DNA from: an uncultured Lentisphaerota bacterium
GTDB lineage: Bacteria > Verrucomicrobiota > Lentisphaeria > Oligosphaerales > CAITYL01
NCBI GenBank assembly: GCA_903921725.1
Contig: CAIXRA010000035.1
Location: 1 to 60,825 of the forward strand
Reading direction: 5' to 3'
Length of the DNA: 60,825 bases
The stretch's first letter is position 1; each line of letters opens with the position of its first letter. Positions 7,503-18,844 of the stretch are shown here, one piece after another. A program made the position numbers and the translations under genes. A model generated the notes under the pieces. The model was not told the origin of the DNA and ran no database searches. It saw only the letters and a program-made list of their open reading frames with translations.

Positions 7503-9665
7503 ATGAACACAACCTCCCGCTGTTTGTCCACGGCACTTGTCCTGTCCCTCGCCACCGTTTTGGCGTCTGCCGGCCCCGCGCGGCATCCCGCCTACGAGCC
7601 GAAGGTGGCAAGCGCCGGTGCAGCGCTGGGCGGCGCCCAGGCAGAAAACCTGTTCCTGAACGCAAAGGTGACCGCCTCCGGCCACTGGAGCACGCAGACG
7701 CCGGAGCTGGCGGTGGACGGGCGCAGCGACAATCAGGAAAGCCACTGGGCCTGCGAAGCGCTGCCGGTCTGGCTGATGGTGGACATGGGCGAGGTCAAAC
7801 CGCTCGGCTCCATCCGCGTCTGGCCCTACTGGTCCGACGGCCGCGTCTATCAGTACAAAATCGAAGGCTCGGCGGACGCCCGGAGCTGGGAGATGCTGGC
7901 GGACCAGACGGCGAACTCGATCTGCGGCTCGCCGGAAGGCATCCTTTTCACCTTCCAGCCGAAGAAGCTGCGCTACGTCCGCACCACCATCACGGGCAGT
8001 TCGAAGGGCAAGGCCTCCGGCGGGCATATCATCGAGATTGCCGGCTACGCCTCGGCCCCGAAGACCGGCCTGGCGGGCGGCATCGGCTCCATCGACGCCC
8101 GCTACGCGCCGGACGCCACGTCCGGGTTTGCGGACCCCGCAGGCGGAATCAAGCTGACGGCGTGGCGCGGAGAGCGGGTCAACGCCCAGGTCGCCGTCTG
8201 GTCGCAGGCCGCACAGGAACAGTTGCGCGTGGATTCCGCCGTACTGACCGGCCGCGGCGGCGCCATCCAAGTCCAGACCAACTTCGTCCGCTGCGTGCTG
8301 GCCAACGGGAAGCCGCAGGCCGACATCCTTGACACGGAAACCATGCTCAGCCAGCCCGCCGGAACCGTGCGCCCGGTCTGGATCTCCGTCGATGTGCCGC
8401 GGACGGCGGCGGCGGGTCTCTATTCCGGCAAGGTCGTGGTACGCTCCGAGCTCGGCGCGGTCGAGTTCCCCGTTTCGCTGGAGGTGCTGGCGGCCGCGCT
8501 GCCGGCACCGAAGGACTGGAAGTTCCACCTCGACCTCTGGCAGCACCCGCAGTCCATCGCCCGCTGGCACGATGTAAGGCCGTGGTCCCCCGAACATTTC
8601 GCGCTCATGAAGCCGCTGATGAAGCGCCTGGCCGACGCCGGGCAGAAAACCATCACCTGCTCCATCATCCATGAGGCATGGAACTGCCAGACCTACGACT
8701 GGTTCCCCGCGATGGTCGAGTGGCGGAAGAAGGCCGACGGTGCCTGGAGCTACGACTACACCGTCTTCGACCAGTGGGTTTCCTTCATGTCGGACGAAGT
8801 CGGCATGAAGAACGCCCGCATCCACTGCTACACCATGATCCCCTGGTCGCTAAAGTTCCGCTACTACGACGAGACCAAGCGCGCCTTTGTGGATGCCTCC
8901 CTGCGTCCCGGCACGCCGGAATATGACGCGTTCTGGGGCCGCTTCCTCCAGGATTTCACCCGGCACCTCAAGGCCAAGGGCTGGCTCGAGCGCACCCGCA
9001 TCGGAATGGACGAGCGCCCCGACGCCCTGATGCGCGGCGCCATCGCCACGCTCGCCAAGCACGCGCCCGCCCTGAAAATCGCCTCCGCCATCAACGCCCC
9101 CAGCGCCATGTCCAACGAAATCGACGACGTCTCGCCGGTCATCATGCACGCCTCTGGCTTCTCGCCCGCCGACCTGGAAGCCCGCCGCAAGGCCGGGAAA
9201 CGGACCACCTTCTACGTCTGCTGCAGCCCCGAAAGGCCGAACACCTTCACCTTCTCGCCGCCCGCGGAGTCCGTCTGGCTGGGGATCTTCGCCGCCGCGC
9301 AGAATCTGGACGGCTTCCTGCGCTGGGCGTACAATTCCTGGGTTGAGAACCCGCTCGAGTCCACCGACTTCACCTCCTGGCCCAGCGGCGACTGCTTCAT
9401 GGTCTATCCCGGCAACCGCAGCTCGGTCCGTTTCGAGCGCCTGCGGGACGGCGTCGAGGAGGCCGAAAAGATCCGCATGCTGCGCGAGGCCGCCGCCAAC
9501 TCCGCGGTGCCCGGCGCAAAAGCCGCCATGGAAAAACTGGAGGGGGTCTTGAAGGATTTCACCTGGGCGCGCGGCCAGAAGCCCGGTGGCCATGCGGATG
9601 ATGTGGCGCGGGCAGCCGAAGCCGTCACCGCCGCCGCCCGCCTCCTCGCCCCCGCACCCAAATAA
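7503..9665 (+). CDS. secreted GH123-like (DUF4091) glycosidase with F5/8-type C domain
   Basis: 720 residues. A signal peptide (about 1-23) is followed by a discoidin/F5-8 type C carbohydrate-binding domain (about 50-185, with AVDGRSDNQESHWACEAL). Next come a beta-sandwich linker and a DUF4091/GH123 catalytic barrel. GH123 enzymes are beta-N-acetylgalactosaminidases using substrate assistance with an adjacent Asp-Glu pair; D503-E504 in RIGMDERPD fits this. The C-terminal MVYPG/RFERLRDGVEEAEK region is typical of DUF4091. It is likely active on GalNAc-containing glycans such as mucin or chondroitin-derived material. A 7-bp GC stem-loop without T-run follows the stop (9666-9689). Confidence 0.85.
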   Translation: MNTTSRCLSTALVLSLATVLASAGPARHPAYEPKVASAGAALGGAQAENLFLNAKVTASGHWSTQTPELAVDGRSDNQESHWACEALPVWLMVDMGEVKPLGSIRVWPYWSDGRVYQYKIEGSADARSWEMLADQTANSICGSPEGILFTFQPKKLRYVRTTITGSSKGKASGGHIIEIAGYASAPKTGLAGGIGSIDARYAPDATSGFADPAGGIKLTAWRGERVNAQVAVWSQAAQEQLRVDSAVLTGRGGAIQVQTNFVRCVLANGKPQADILDTETMLSQPAGTVRPVWISVDVPRTAAAGLYSGKVVVRSELGAVEFPVSLEVLAAALPAPKDWKFHLDLWQHPQSIARWHDVRPWSPEHFALMKPLMKRLADAGQKTITCSIIHEAWNCQTYDWFPAMVEWRKKADGAWSYDYTVFDQWVSFMSDEVGMKNARIHCYTMIPWSLKFRYYDETKRAFVDASLRPGTPEYDAFWGRFLQDFTRHLKAKGWLERTRIGMDERPDALMRGAIATLAKHAPALKIASAINAPSAMSNEIDDVSPVIMHASGFSPADLEARRKAGKRTTFYVCCSPERPNTFTFSPPAESVWLGIFAAAQNLDGFLRWAYNSWVENPLESTDFTSWPSGDCFMVYPGNRSSVRFERLRDGVEEAEKIRMLREAAANSAVPGAKAAMEKLEGVLKDFTWARGQKPGGHADDVARAAEAVTAAARLLAPAPK

Positions 9666-9715
9666 CGCGGGAAGCGCGCCGCTCCCGCGCCGTCGCACCC
9701 ACGCATGCACGAGGC

Positions 9716-9744
9716 TTGGGTTGCGGCCGTTGGGGCGGTATAGT
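9716..9744 (+). promoter_or_regulatory. promoter for secA
   Basis: TTGGGT (9716-9721), a 17-bp spacer, then TATAGT (9739-9744). The same -10 hexamer TATAGT occurs in front of the tRNA gene and the hyd operon. The start site would lie near 9751, giving a leader of about 65 nt before ATG 9818. Confidence 0.55.
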
Positions 9745-9817
9745 ACGCATTCACGTTTTTTCCACGGTCAACACGCCGGGGCGCCGCAGGGCGCGCCGGT
9801 CCGGGAGATAGGCCATC

Positions 9818-12841
<3,024 letters not shown>

Positions 12842-12893
12842 GGGTGCTGCGGCCGGCATGCGGCGGCGGGCGGTAAAATACAGCCGCCGCCGG

Positions 12894-12921
12894 TTGAACA
12901 TGCCGGGAGCCGGACTATAGT
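12894..12921 (+). promoter_or_regulatory. promoter for tRNA-Val
   Basis: TTGAAC (12894-12899), 16-bp spacer, TATAGT (12916-12921). The predicted start is close to 12928, ten bases before the mature tRNA. Confidence 0.6.
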
Positions 12922-12937
12922 AGGCAACGTTTTTTCC

Positions 12938-13014
12938 GGGCAATTAGCTCAGTTGGTTAGAGCACTACCTTGACATGGTAGGGGTCACAGGTTCGAGTCC
13001 TGTATTGCCCACCA
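12938..13014 (+). tRNA. tRNA-Val (anticodon GAC)
   Basis: A complete cloverleaf can be folded. The acceptor GGGCAAT pairs with ATTGCCC. The D arm is GCTC...GAGC, the anticodon stem CTACC/GGTAG encloses the loop TTGACAT (anticodon GAC, reading GUC/GUU), and the T arm is ACAGG-TTCGAGT-CCTGT. The 3' CCA is encoded (13012-13014). It is a single gene with its own promoter and a downstream terminator. Confidence 0.96.
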
Positions 13015-13070
13015 GTATCACTCCGGTATCGACGCCCCGACGACGGGCGGATTTTCCGGTTCATCCAGAA

Positions 13071-13098
13071 AAGCGGCCGCGCCTGCGGTCGCTTTTTT
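13071..13098 (+). terminator. intrinsic terminator after tRNA-Val
   Basis: AGCGGCCGC (13072-13080) pairs with GCGGTCGCT (13085-13093) with one G-T wobble across a four-base loop. The stem is followed by a run of six T. Confidence 0.75.
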
Positions 13099-13331
13099 GT
13101 TTCCCTGGCTGCCCACCCGCTCCGGCAAGCCATGCCCCCGTCCCCAGGATCCCGAGCCGCCTCTCGCGGCAGCGCATGGCAGGATACCGCCACGCGCCAT
13201 CCCGACCGGTGACCATTGTCGGCCGGCAGCACCACGTCAGCCTTGCGTATGACGCAAGATGCTTCCCGCATCGGATTGTCGGCTCTATCCTCGCGCTCCT
13301 TCTTGTCGGCAAACGTCTGCACTCGCGCCGC
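13099..13331. other. intergenic stretch, no gene recognised
   Basis: Lies between the tRNA terminator and the stop of the gene at 13332. Short frames exist on both strands, but none has a ribosome binding site or a recognisable product. Confidence 0.5.
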
Positions 13332-14585
13332 TCACTTCTGTTGGTGCCGGTCGTGTGCCTCAACGGGAACACCATTCGGATATCGGCAGCGCGCGACTTT
13401 GGCGTACAGGAGAATGGCATCGCCCAACGCATTCGCGCGGTAGTACGTCGTGCTTGTGCCGTCCCGCCGCGGTCCGCCGAATATCTCGAACACGCGCAGA
13501 ATGCGAGTGAACCGATCCTGGTCGCCGAACAATTTGTGGCAGCAGAATGCCTCTCCCGTGGCGGAAGGGCTCATGCCGAGGAGCAAAGGGCCGGAGTCGG
13601 TATCGCCCGCATAGAACGGGTTCACCTTGGGAAACTCCGTAACGCCGGCCATGTTGAAGTACCGTTTCTCCCGGTACTGGCAGAGCCTCTGGTACTGGTC
13701 GCGCGCAAACTCAGGAAGCACATCGGCCAGGAATAACGCCGTCCAGCCGATGCTGCTTCCCAAAGGCTCGTCAAGGTGCCTGTCGGGCTTTGTCGCGATG
13801 TTGGAATAGAGCAGGCCGGTGCCACGGTCCATGAACCTCTCCCTCATCACGCGCTCCCAGCGCCGGAACAGGTCCTGATGGCTCTCGCCGGTCGCCTGGT
13901 CGTACAGCCAGATCGCGTATAACTGGGTGGCTTGGTCCGAACTCCAAAACTGCGGCATGCAATCCAGGCACTGCCCGATGTGGTTGACCATGCACTCGTT
14001 GTTCTGTTTCATCGGCACGTCGAAGAGGGAGTCTTTGGCGATCAGTTTCCGAACGCTCAGAACGATTCCGGCATAGCCGGCCTGGATCGCGGAGCCGCGG
14101 ACATAGCTTCGATCCGCGAAGTATCCGGCCAGTTGCCCGTCAGCGACGCCCGTTGGCACGCGCAGGACACTGCGGGCGCAGAACGTGAGGTCGGGGATAA
14201 AACCCGCAGCCCGTTCGGGCTCCCGCTGGGCGATCTCGTAGAGGCACATGCTGTAGAACGTGTAGTAGGCTGCCGCCCATTCGGAACTGAAGCCGCAATA
14301 GGGGCTGTACCCATCCATGATGTCAACGCGCCCTTTTTCGCGGCTGCGCTCCACCAATCCGTGCAGGTGCGTGAGCTGACGATTCGCGTCGGGCGCAATG
14401 CGGGTTCCGAAATAGTCGCGGCCCGAGATGAAAGACGCGCGGAGGCACAGAGCCGCCCCTGCCAAGGTTATGCCGCCAACAAGCAGCATCGCCATGTAGC
14501 CAAGCCATCGCCACGGCCGCCGAGAGGATCGGCACCCCAAAACCTTCTTCCCATCGCCAGAAGTTCTGCCTGTGCATTCCACCAT
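13332..14585 (-). CDS. membrane-anchored protein of unknown function, possible alpha/alpha barrel
   Basis: 417 residues from ATG 14585, chosen because GGGGAGGA lies 7 nt upstream; longer in-frame starts to 14666 lack such a site. One N-terminal transmembrane helix (about residues 25-47, MAMLLVGGITLAGAALCL) is followed by a large soluble domain rich in Trp, Tyr and Cys. Helical stretches alternate with loops (YSPYCGFSSEWAAAYYTFYS, CCHKLFGDQDRFTRILRVF). This pattern resembles alpha/alpha-barrel proteins such as the linalool dehydratase/isomerase type, but the likeness is weak and no catalytic residue can be named. It is the last gene of a leftward group that starts with two small cassette-like genes. 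Confidence 0.65.
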   Translation of the reverse strand: MVECTGRTSGDGKKVLGCRSSRRPWRWLGYMAMLLVGGITLAGAALCLRASFISGRDYFGTRIAPDANRQLTHLHGLVERSREKGRVDIMDGYSPYCGFSSEWAAAYYTFYSMCLYEIAQREPERAAGFIPDLTFCARSVLRVPTGVADGQLAGYFADRSYVRGSAIQAGYAGIVLSVRKLIAKDSLFDVPMKQNNECMVNHIGQCLDCMPQFWSSDQATQLYAIWLYDQATGESHQDLFRRWERVMRERFMDRGTGLLYSNIATKPDRHLDEPLGSSIGWTALFLADVLPEFARDQYQRLCQYREKRYFNMAGVTEFPKVNPFYAGDTDSGPLLLGMSPSATGEAFCCHKLFGDQDRFTRILRVFEIFGGPRRDGTSTTYYRANALGDAILLYAKVARCRYPNGVPVEAHDRHQQK

Positions 14586-14742
14586 TTGCCTATCCTCCCC
14601 GCTGCACCCTTCCTGTCGCGATTTCATATTCCGCCGGGCCGAGCCGATTGCGGTTGCAAATCCCATTCCCCCGAGGCCGCCAACGGTGGCGTTAAGCCCG
14701 AGCCGCGGTAGTGGCGATAGACTGCGACGTCGTGTTCAGCCC

Positions 14743-15159
14743 CTATTCCTCAAAGACCGCCACGTTGTGAAACTCCTTCAAGAGTTTACCTCTTTCCTGC
14801 TCGGTGAACTTCCAGTCTGAACGCCAAGAATAGACCCTGGCCGGCTTGAGCGCGGTGCTGTGGGCGTTCATGATCCAGTTGGTTCCACCGACGACCCTGT
14901 ACTCGATTTTGTCTACAAGAGGAGATGCCGGAATGTGATCCAAGAACGACGGGACCAAGTCGTCCAACGTCTTCGGCGGAACGCCGTTGGTCTCCGCAAA
15001 CCGCTCAATGGCTATGGATGCCGGATAGAACGCGCCGTGGATGCGGTCTTCGATTCCGAATGTGCGCAGGGCAGAGAAGAACCCCCAGGCGATGGTGGCT
15101 GCGGCCGCGACCAAGATTGCCGCGATGCCAAGGATGATTCTCTTCGTTCCTCTTTTCAT
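14743..15159 (-). CDS. small membrane-anchored hypothetical protein
   Basis: 138 residues. A basic N-terminus (MKRGTKR) and one hydrophobic helix (IILGIAAILVAAAATIAWGF) are followed by a soluble part containing FAETNGVPPKTLDDLVPSFL and IEYRVVGGTNW. This layout resembles short pseudopilin-like proteins whose soluble part begins with a helix, but the prepilin cleavage motif is missing. It has AGGAGA 6 nt before ATG 15159. The attC-like element lies immediately upstream, between this gene and the next small gene, as in an integron cassette array. Confidence 0.65.
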   Translation of the reverse strand: MKRGTKRIILGIAAILVAAAATIAWGFFSALRTFGIEDRIHGAFYPASIAIERFAETNGVPPKTLDDLVPSFLDHIPASPLVDKIEYRVVGGTNWIMNAHSTALKPARVYSWRSDWKFTEQERGKLLKEFHNVAVFEE

Positions 15160-15167
15160 CTTCTCCT

Positions 15168-15214
15168 GCCGACGTTAAGGCTCATCAGCGGTTCGCTGGA
15201 GCGCCTTGTTAGGC
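15168..15214 (-). other. attC-like recombination site
   Basis: Read on the minus strand the site opens with GCCTAAC, a perfect match to the RYYYAAC box of integron attC sites. It continues AAGGCGCTCCAGCGAACCGC, then TGATGAGCCTTAAC, and closes with GTCGGC, close to the GTTRRRY box. The inner arms GGCGCTCCAGCG and CGCTGATGAGCC are imperfectly complementary, as expected for a folded attC. The TAA stop of the upstream gene lies inside GCCTAAC, a classic cassette feature. At 47 bp it is shorter than typical sites and may be decayed. No integrase gene is in the window. Confidence 0.5.
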
Positions 15215-15496
15215 ATGGCTTTTTCTTCGCGTAGCTGCCCATGTCAAACAACCGCCAGTGAAACCTATCACAATCCAATAGAGTGGGACAAGTGGTAAAT
15301 ACAAAAATCCCGCATCTGCTGAACCATGGAGTTTCTGAGCGAGCCACTCAATCAAAGTGAAGACCGGCCAATGAAGCGCGGATGCTCCGAGATGCAGTGC
15401 GGACTGGCGCTCGGCGGTGCAGGCGACCAGAAACGTCAAACCTCCTAGCGCCACACCAATCGTCACTCCCCAGACAGTTGCACGTTTTAAGGTCAT
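15209..15496 (-). CDS. small two-helix membrane protein
   Basis: 95 residues with hydrophobic segments at about 8-26 (VWGVTIGVALGGLTFLVACT) and 62-85 (FLYLPLVPLYWIVIGFTGGC). The family is not recognised. The stop codon overlaps the attC-like site downstream. A 33-bp element shared with the gene at 159-503 sits 14 nt before the start codon. Both facts point to a captured gene cassette. Confidence 0.6.
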   Translation of the reverse strand: MTLKRATVWGVTIGVALGGLTFLVACTAERQSALHLGASALHWPVFTLIEWLAQKLHGSADAGFLYLPLVPLYWIVIGFTGGCLTWAATRRKSHA

Positions 15497-15510
15497 GGTG
15501 GTGCTCGATG

Positions 15511-15543
15511 CCTACATGATATAGACGTCCAATCGCAAAACTC
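15511..15543 (-). repeat. 33-bp repeat upstream of a small gene, copy B
   Basis: Minus strand reads GAGTTTTGCGATTGGACGTC, then TATATCATGTAGG. It is the partner of the copy at 518-550 and sits the same 14 nt from an ATG. Confidence 0.6.
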
Positions 15544-15618
15544 GGGTGTTCCGCCCAAAACCGGCCCACGACGACTGTATTTCGGATACAATACAGTAAG
15601 CCATAGCGCCCCGCAACT

Positions 15619-15632
15619 CCCCCCCCCCCCCC
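15619..15632. repeat. run of 14 C
   Basis: An uninterrupted C homopolymer in the gap between the cassette-like island and the GH89 gene. It is either a slippage-prone tract or an assembly/sequencing uncertainty. Confidence 0.8.
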
Positions 15633-15699
15633 TGATCTTGACTGCCATGAACGCGGTTGCACGCGCGCCGCATGCGGGGAGCCTCCGTGCGCCTGATCC

Positions 15700-18390
15700 T
15701 TATTTGAGCTTGCGGATGGAGATGATGCCGTTGGAATTGTTGCCGCCGTGCGTCCTCACCTTAGCGCGGATCTCGTACTTGCCGTTGAAGACAAGGCCGC
15801 CGGTGGAGAGCTTGTAGAGGTTGTCCGAGGAGGGGGTTCCGGCGGTGCCGGCATGCGTGTCGCGCATCACTTCGCCGCCGTTGACCAGCAGCGCCACCCA
15901 CTCGATGTCCAAGCGCTGGCCGCCTGATTGGTAGGTGAAAATGACCTCGTAGGGGCCCTCCTCCTTGATGGCCTTCGAGGGGTCGAGCTCGAGGACCTTG
16001 CCCGCGGTGGTGACGGCGCCGGATTTCCACTGCCCGATCCGCACCGCGTTTCCGGGGAGCGCGTCGGGCAGCCCGTCCAGCGCGGCGTCGAGCTCGGCGG
16101 CGCCGGCGGCGGCCTGCACGATTTCGGGCTTGTACTTGGCGAGCAGGCGCGCGGCCGTGGCGACGCCGTCGCCGGCGGGCTTGGAGGGCAGGTCCTTGGG
16201 CGGGTTCTTGACGAACCCGATCTCCCAGTCCACCAGCTCCGAGTAGAAGGCGTTGGCGCGGAGCGCTTCACGGCCATGGACGCGTGCGTCGGGGTCGCGG
16301 TAGTCGCCCTTGTCGATGGACTGCGCCAGCATGGCGTGGAACTTGTCCCAGCGCGGGAGGTAGAACCCGCCGATCAGGCCGGACCATTCGCGCCAGGCGT
16401 AATCGTAGATGGGGGCGTTCGTGCCGGAGGGGTCGGAGAGCGGCGCCGGGCCCCAGAGGGTGAGCAGCTGCGCGGCGTTCCGCGCGAAAAGTTCGGACTC
16501 ATCCGGCGAGGTGCCGCGGGCGCGGGCGTCGGCCAGCCATTTTCCGAAGAGGAATTCGCCGCGGGTGGCCAGCAGCGCGTCGGTGTCGGCGAGCAGTTCG
16601 TGGAAGCGGCCGGTGAGCCGGGTGAAGGCGGCGCGGTCCTTCCGCAGGTAGGCGAGGCGGATCTGCTTTTGCAGGTTCTGCGCGTGGTTGGAGAGCACCT
16701 GGCGCGTGAAGTCGACGCAGTCGTAGCGGCAGGCGTCGGAGCCGCCGGCGCGGGCGGATTCCGAAAGCACAAGCTCCACGGCCTCAATAAGTTTGGTCTG
16801 CTTGTAGGGGATGCCGAAACCCAGGTTCGGGCCCGACTTCTTGACGACCAGGGCCGGGCGCGCGGCGATCATCGAGCTGTGTTCCTGATTGCCGGAATCC
16901 TCGGGGCCGTAGGGCCCCTGTTCCAGCAGGATCTTCCAGGCGGCGCGGAGGCTGGGGGAGTCCACGCCGTAGCGGCGGCGGGCGTAGGCGTCGAGCCAGG
17001 CGGCGGTGTCGGCGGGGGCGTCGCGCCAGATGGCGTCGTAGACGGCGTCGTAGAACACCGGGTTCTGCACGATGGCCTCGGGGAAGAGCCCCATGCCCTT
17101 GCACTCCGGGTTTTTGGCCGCCGCCGCGGCGAACGGGTTGCCGGTGATGGCGCGGATGTCTCCGTGCAGGTTGATGCGGCCGCCAAAGTTGTGGAGCTGC
17201 CCTTTCACATAATCGTGCCCCCAGAAGCCGGGGCGTTTGCCGGAGAGGTCGAGCACGAGCAGTTCACCCTTGGGCACCGCGTCCGTGATCTCCTTGCGGA
17301 TCGACCAGGCCTGCATGGCCCAGACGGCCTTCGGGTCGTGCGCCTTCATCAGCGCGTGGATGGCCGCACCCACGGCGTTCAGGTACGCGGCGCCGGGCTT
17401 GGGCGGCTCGCTTTCGTGGAAGGGGTCGGCGGCCCAGAGGTGCCCGTCGGCGCCGAAGAGCCGGATGCTTTCCTCCATGAAGCTTTTGCCGATGACCTTG
17501 AAGTAGGGGGCGGTCGGGTCGAGCTGCGTGGAGCCGGTGAAGCCGCACCAGTCCGGCTGCTGGGCGATGGCCGCTTCGGGGTGCTTCTCCTTGAGCCGGC
17601 GCGGGACGTAGCCGGAGAACCCCTGGCGGATGGGGGTCATGCCCAGCTCGCGGGCGCGGGCGTTCCAGGCCTGGCCGACGGCCACGCGCTGCTCGATCCA
17701 GCGTTTGGAGACGGGGCCGCCGTGGCGCTCGATGTTGGTCATCCACTGCCAGGCGCCGAAGGCCGGCCCGACGAGGAACTCGCGCGCCTCCTCGTCGGTG
17801 AACCCCTCCCGGACGAGCGTGTTGTACCAGACGCCTTCAAGGCCGAGCACGCCCAGCGGCGAGTTGATGCCGTTCATGGCGAGGAAGTCGAGCTCGCGCT
17901 CCCAGCGCGGCCAGTCCCACCACGAACAGGTGTAGTTGAGCGTGCAGTAGTTGAACATCACGCGGTACTCGTGCGGGCATTCGATGCGGACCTTGGCGGG
18001 CACGGCGGGGAGGGCCGCGGGCAGGGCGAGCTGGTCGCCGCACCACGACAGGTGGCAGTAGGCGTACTGCTTCAGGTAATGGTTGAGCGCGGAGGCGACG
18101 CTCACTCCGTTGTCGCCGCGCAGCACGATCTTCCCGCCGGAGGACTCGATCTCGAAGACGTTCCGGCCCGATTCCGCGGCCGGGATGATCTCAACGGCGA
18201 AACCGTCGGCGCGCCCGCCGAGGACACGGCGGATGAGAGCGGCGGATGCGGCGGCGGGGTCGGAAACTTTGCACATGGGCACGGAGATGGGCGTGGCGGC
18301 GGCATCGGTGGGGGCCGCATGGATGACGCCGGCGGGCGGGAACGCCAGAGCCGCGGCGATGGCAAGCGCGGTGACGGACAGACGGGGCAT
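15700..18390 (-). CDS. secreted alpha-N-acetylglucosaminidase, GH89
   Basis: 896 residues with a signal peptide (about 1-26). GH89 enzymes remove alpha-linked GlcNAc from mucin and heparan-type chains. The family signature CTLNYTCSWWDWPRWERELD is present. The likely acid/base E326 lies in PFHESEPP and the likely nucleophile E438 in GLFPEAIVQN. QLHNFGGRINLHG is another conserved block. A C-terminal beta-rich domain (about residues 790-896) follows the catalytic part, with a short NSNGIISIRKL tail. Its start faces the rightward GH operon across a 454-bp gap that contains a fucosidase remnant. Confidence 0.92.
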   Translation of the reverse strand: MPRLSVTALAIAAALAFPPAGVIHAAPTDAAATPISVPMCKVSDPAAASAALIRRVLGGRADGFAVEIIPAAESGRNVFEIESSGGKIVLRGDNGVSVASALNHYLKQYAYCHLSWCGDQLALPAALPAVPAKVRIECPHEYRVMFNYCTLNYTCSWWDWPRWERELDFLAMNGINSPLGVLGLEGVWYNTLVREGFTDEEAREFLVGPAFGAWQWMTNIERHGGPVSKRWIEQRVAVGQAWNARARELGMTPIRQGFSGYVPRRLKEKHPEAAIAQQPDWCGFTGSTQLDPTAPYFKVIGKSFMEESIRLFGADGHLWAADPFHESEPPKPGAAYLNAVGAAIHALMKAHDPKAVWAMQAWSIRKEITDAVPKGELLVLDLSGKRPGFWGHDYVKGQLHNFGGRINLHGDIRAITGNPFAAAAAKNPECKGMGLFPEAIVQNPVFYDAVYDAIWRDAPADTAAWLDAYARRRYGVDSPSLRAAWKILLEQGPYGPEDSGNQEHSSMIAARPALVVKKSGPNLGFGIPYKQTKLIEAVELVLSESARAGGSDACRYDCVDFTRQVLSNHAQNLQKQIRLAYLRKDRAAFTRLTGRFHELLADTDALLATRGEFLFGKWLADARARGTSPDESELFARNAAQLLTLWGPAPLSDPSGTNAPIYDYAWREWSGLIGGFYLPRWDKFHAMLAQSIDKGDYRDPDARVHGREALRANAFYSELVDWEIGFVKNPPKDLPSKPAGDGVATAARLLAKYKPEIVQAAAGAAELDAALDGLPDALPGNAVRIGQWKSGAVTTAGKVLELDPSKAIKEEGPYEVIFTYQSGGQRLDIEWVALLVNGGEVMRDTHAGTAGTPSSDNLYKLSTGGLVFNGKYEIRAKVRTHGGNNSNGIISIRKLK

Positions 18391-18573
18391 GGTCGGACTC
18401 TACTTTCTGTTAGACGATGGGCCGTTTCGGTTTTGAATGCAGGCGAACGCCGCTCCGGCACCGTTGGCCAACCGGGAATATACAGGCTTTTGGTGGCCAC
18501 CGCCTACGGGTTCCCTATTTATCGGATTGCGTGTTTCATGACGCTCAACGGGGCGACCGGCGCTTTCCCGCCG

Positions 18574-18770
18574 TCACGGGCATGCCGTCGCGATTCTTGC
18601 TGTCTTCTCCGCCAACACGATTTTGACCGCACCGTTGACGCGGAGCTGAACCGGCCGCGCTTCCTTTGCCGTAATCCGGTACGTCGTGACCTTGCTGTTT
18701 TTCCATTCGGCATCGACGGTGAATCCGCCGCGGAGACATGATGGATGAAGCTGAAGAGCGGCAAAAGCAT
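18574..18770 (-). pseudogene. C-terminal remnant of a GH95-type alpha-L-fucosidase
   Basis: On the minus strand one frame reads LRGGFTVDAEWKNSKVTTYR, then ITAKEARPVQLRVNGAVK, to a stop at 18574-18576. This is the pattern that closes many GH95 fucosidases (arginine-gly-gly-phe, x-val-asp, x-trp-lys). No catalytic domain precedes it. Upstream the frame runs antisense into the start of the gene at 18845. About 55-65 codons survive, with no start codon or ribosome binding site of their own, so it is read as a decayed gene end. Confidence 0.6.
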
Positions 18771-18844
18771 TGGCGGGAACAACAGCATCGGATGGCTTGT
18801 CTTGACCGTTGTCCTTCATTGCATGAAAAAACCAAGAGAACAAC

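Noticed and set aside
15700..18390. GH89 seemed to lack its nucleophile because VLDLSGKRP replaces the VLDLFAESQP of human NAGLU.
   Set aside because: The spacing to the acid/base is too short; the nucleophile is in the later GLFPEAIVQN block (E438), which is intact.
15928..18741. A 937-codon plus-strand frame opposite GH89.
   Set aside because: GH89 motifs on the minus strand are decisive; the plus frame is Gly/Val-rich shadow.
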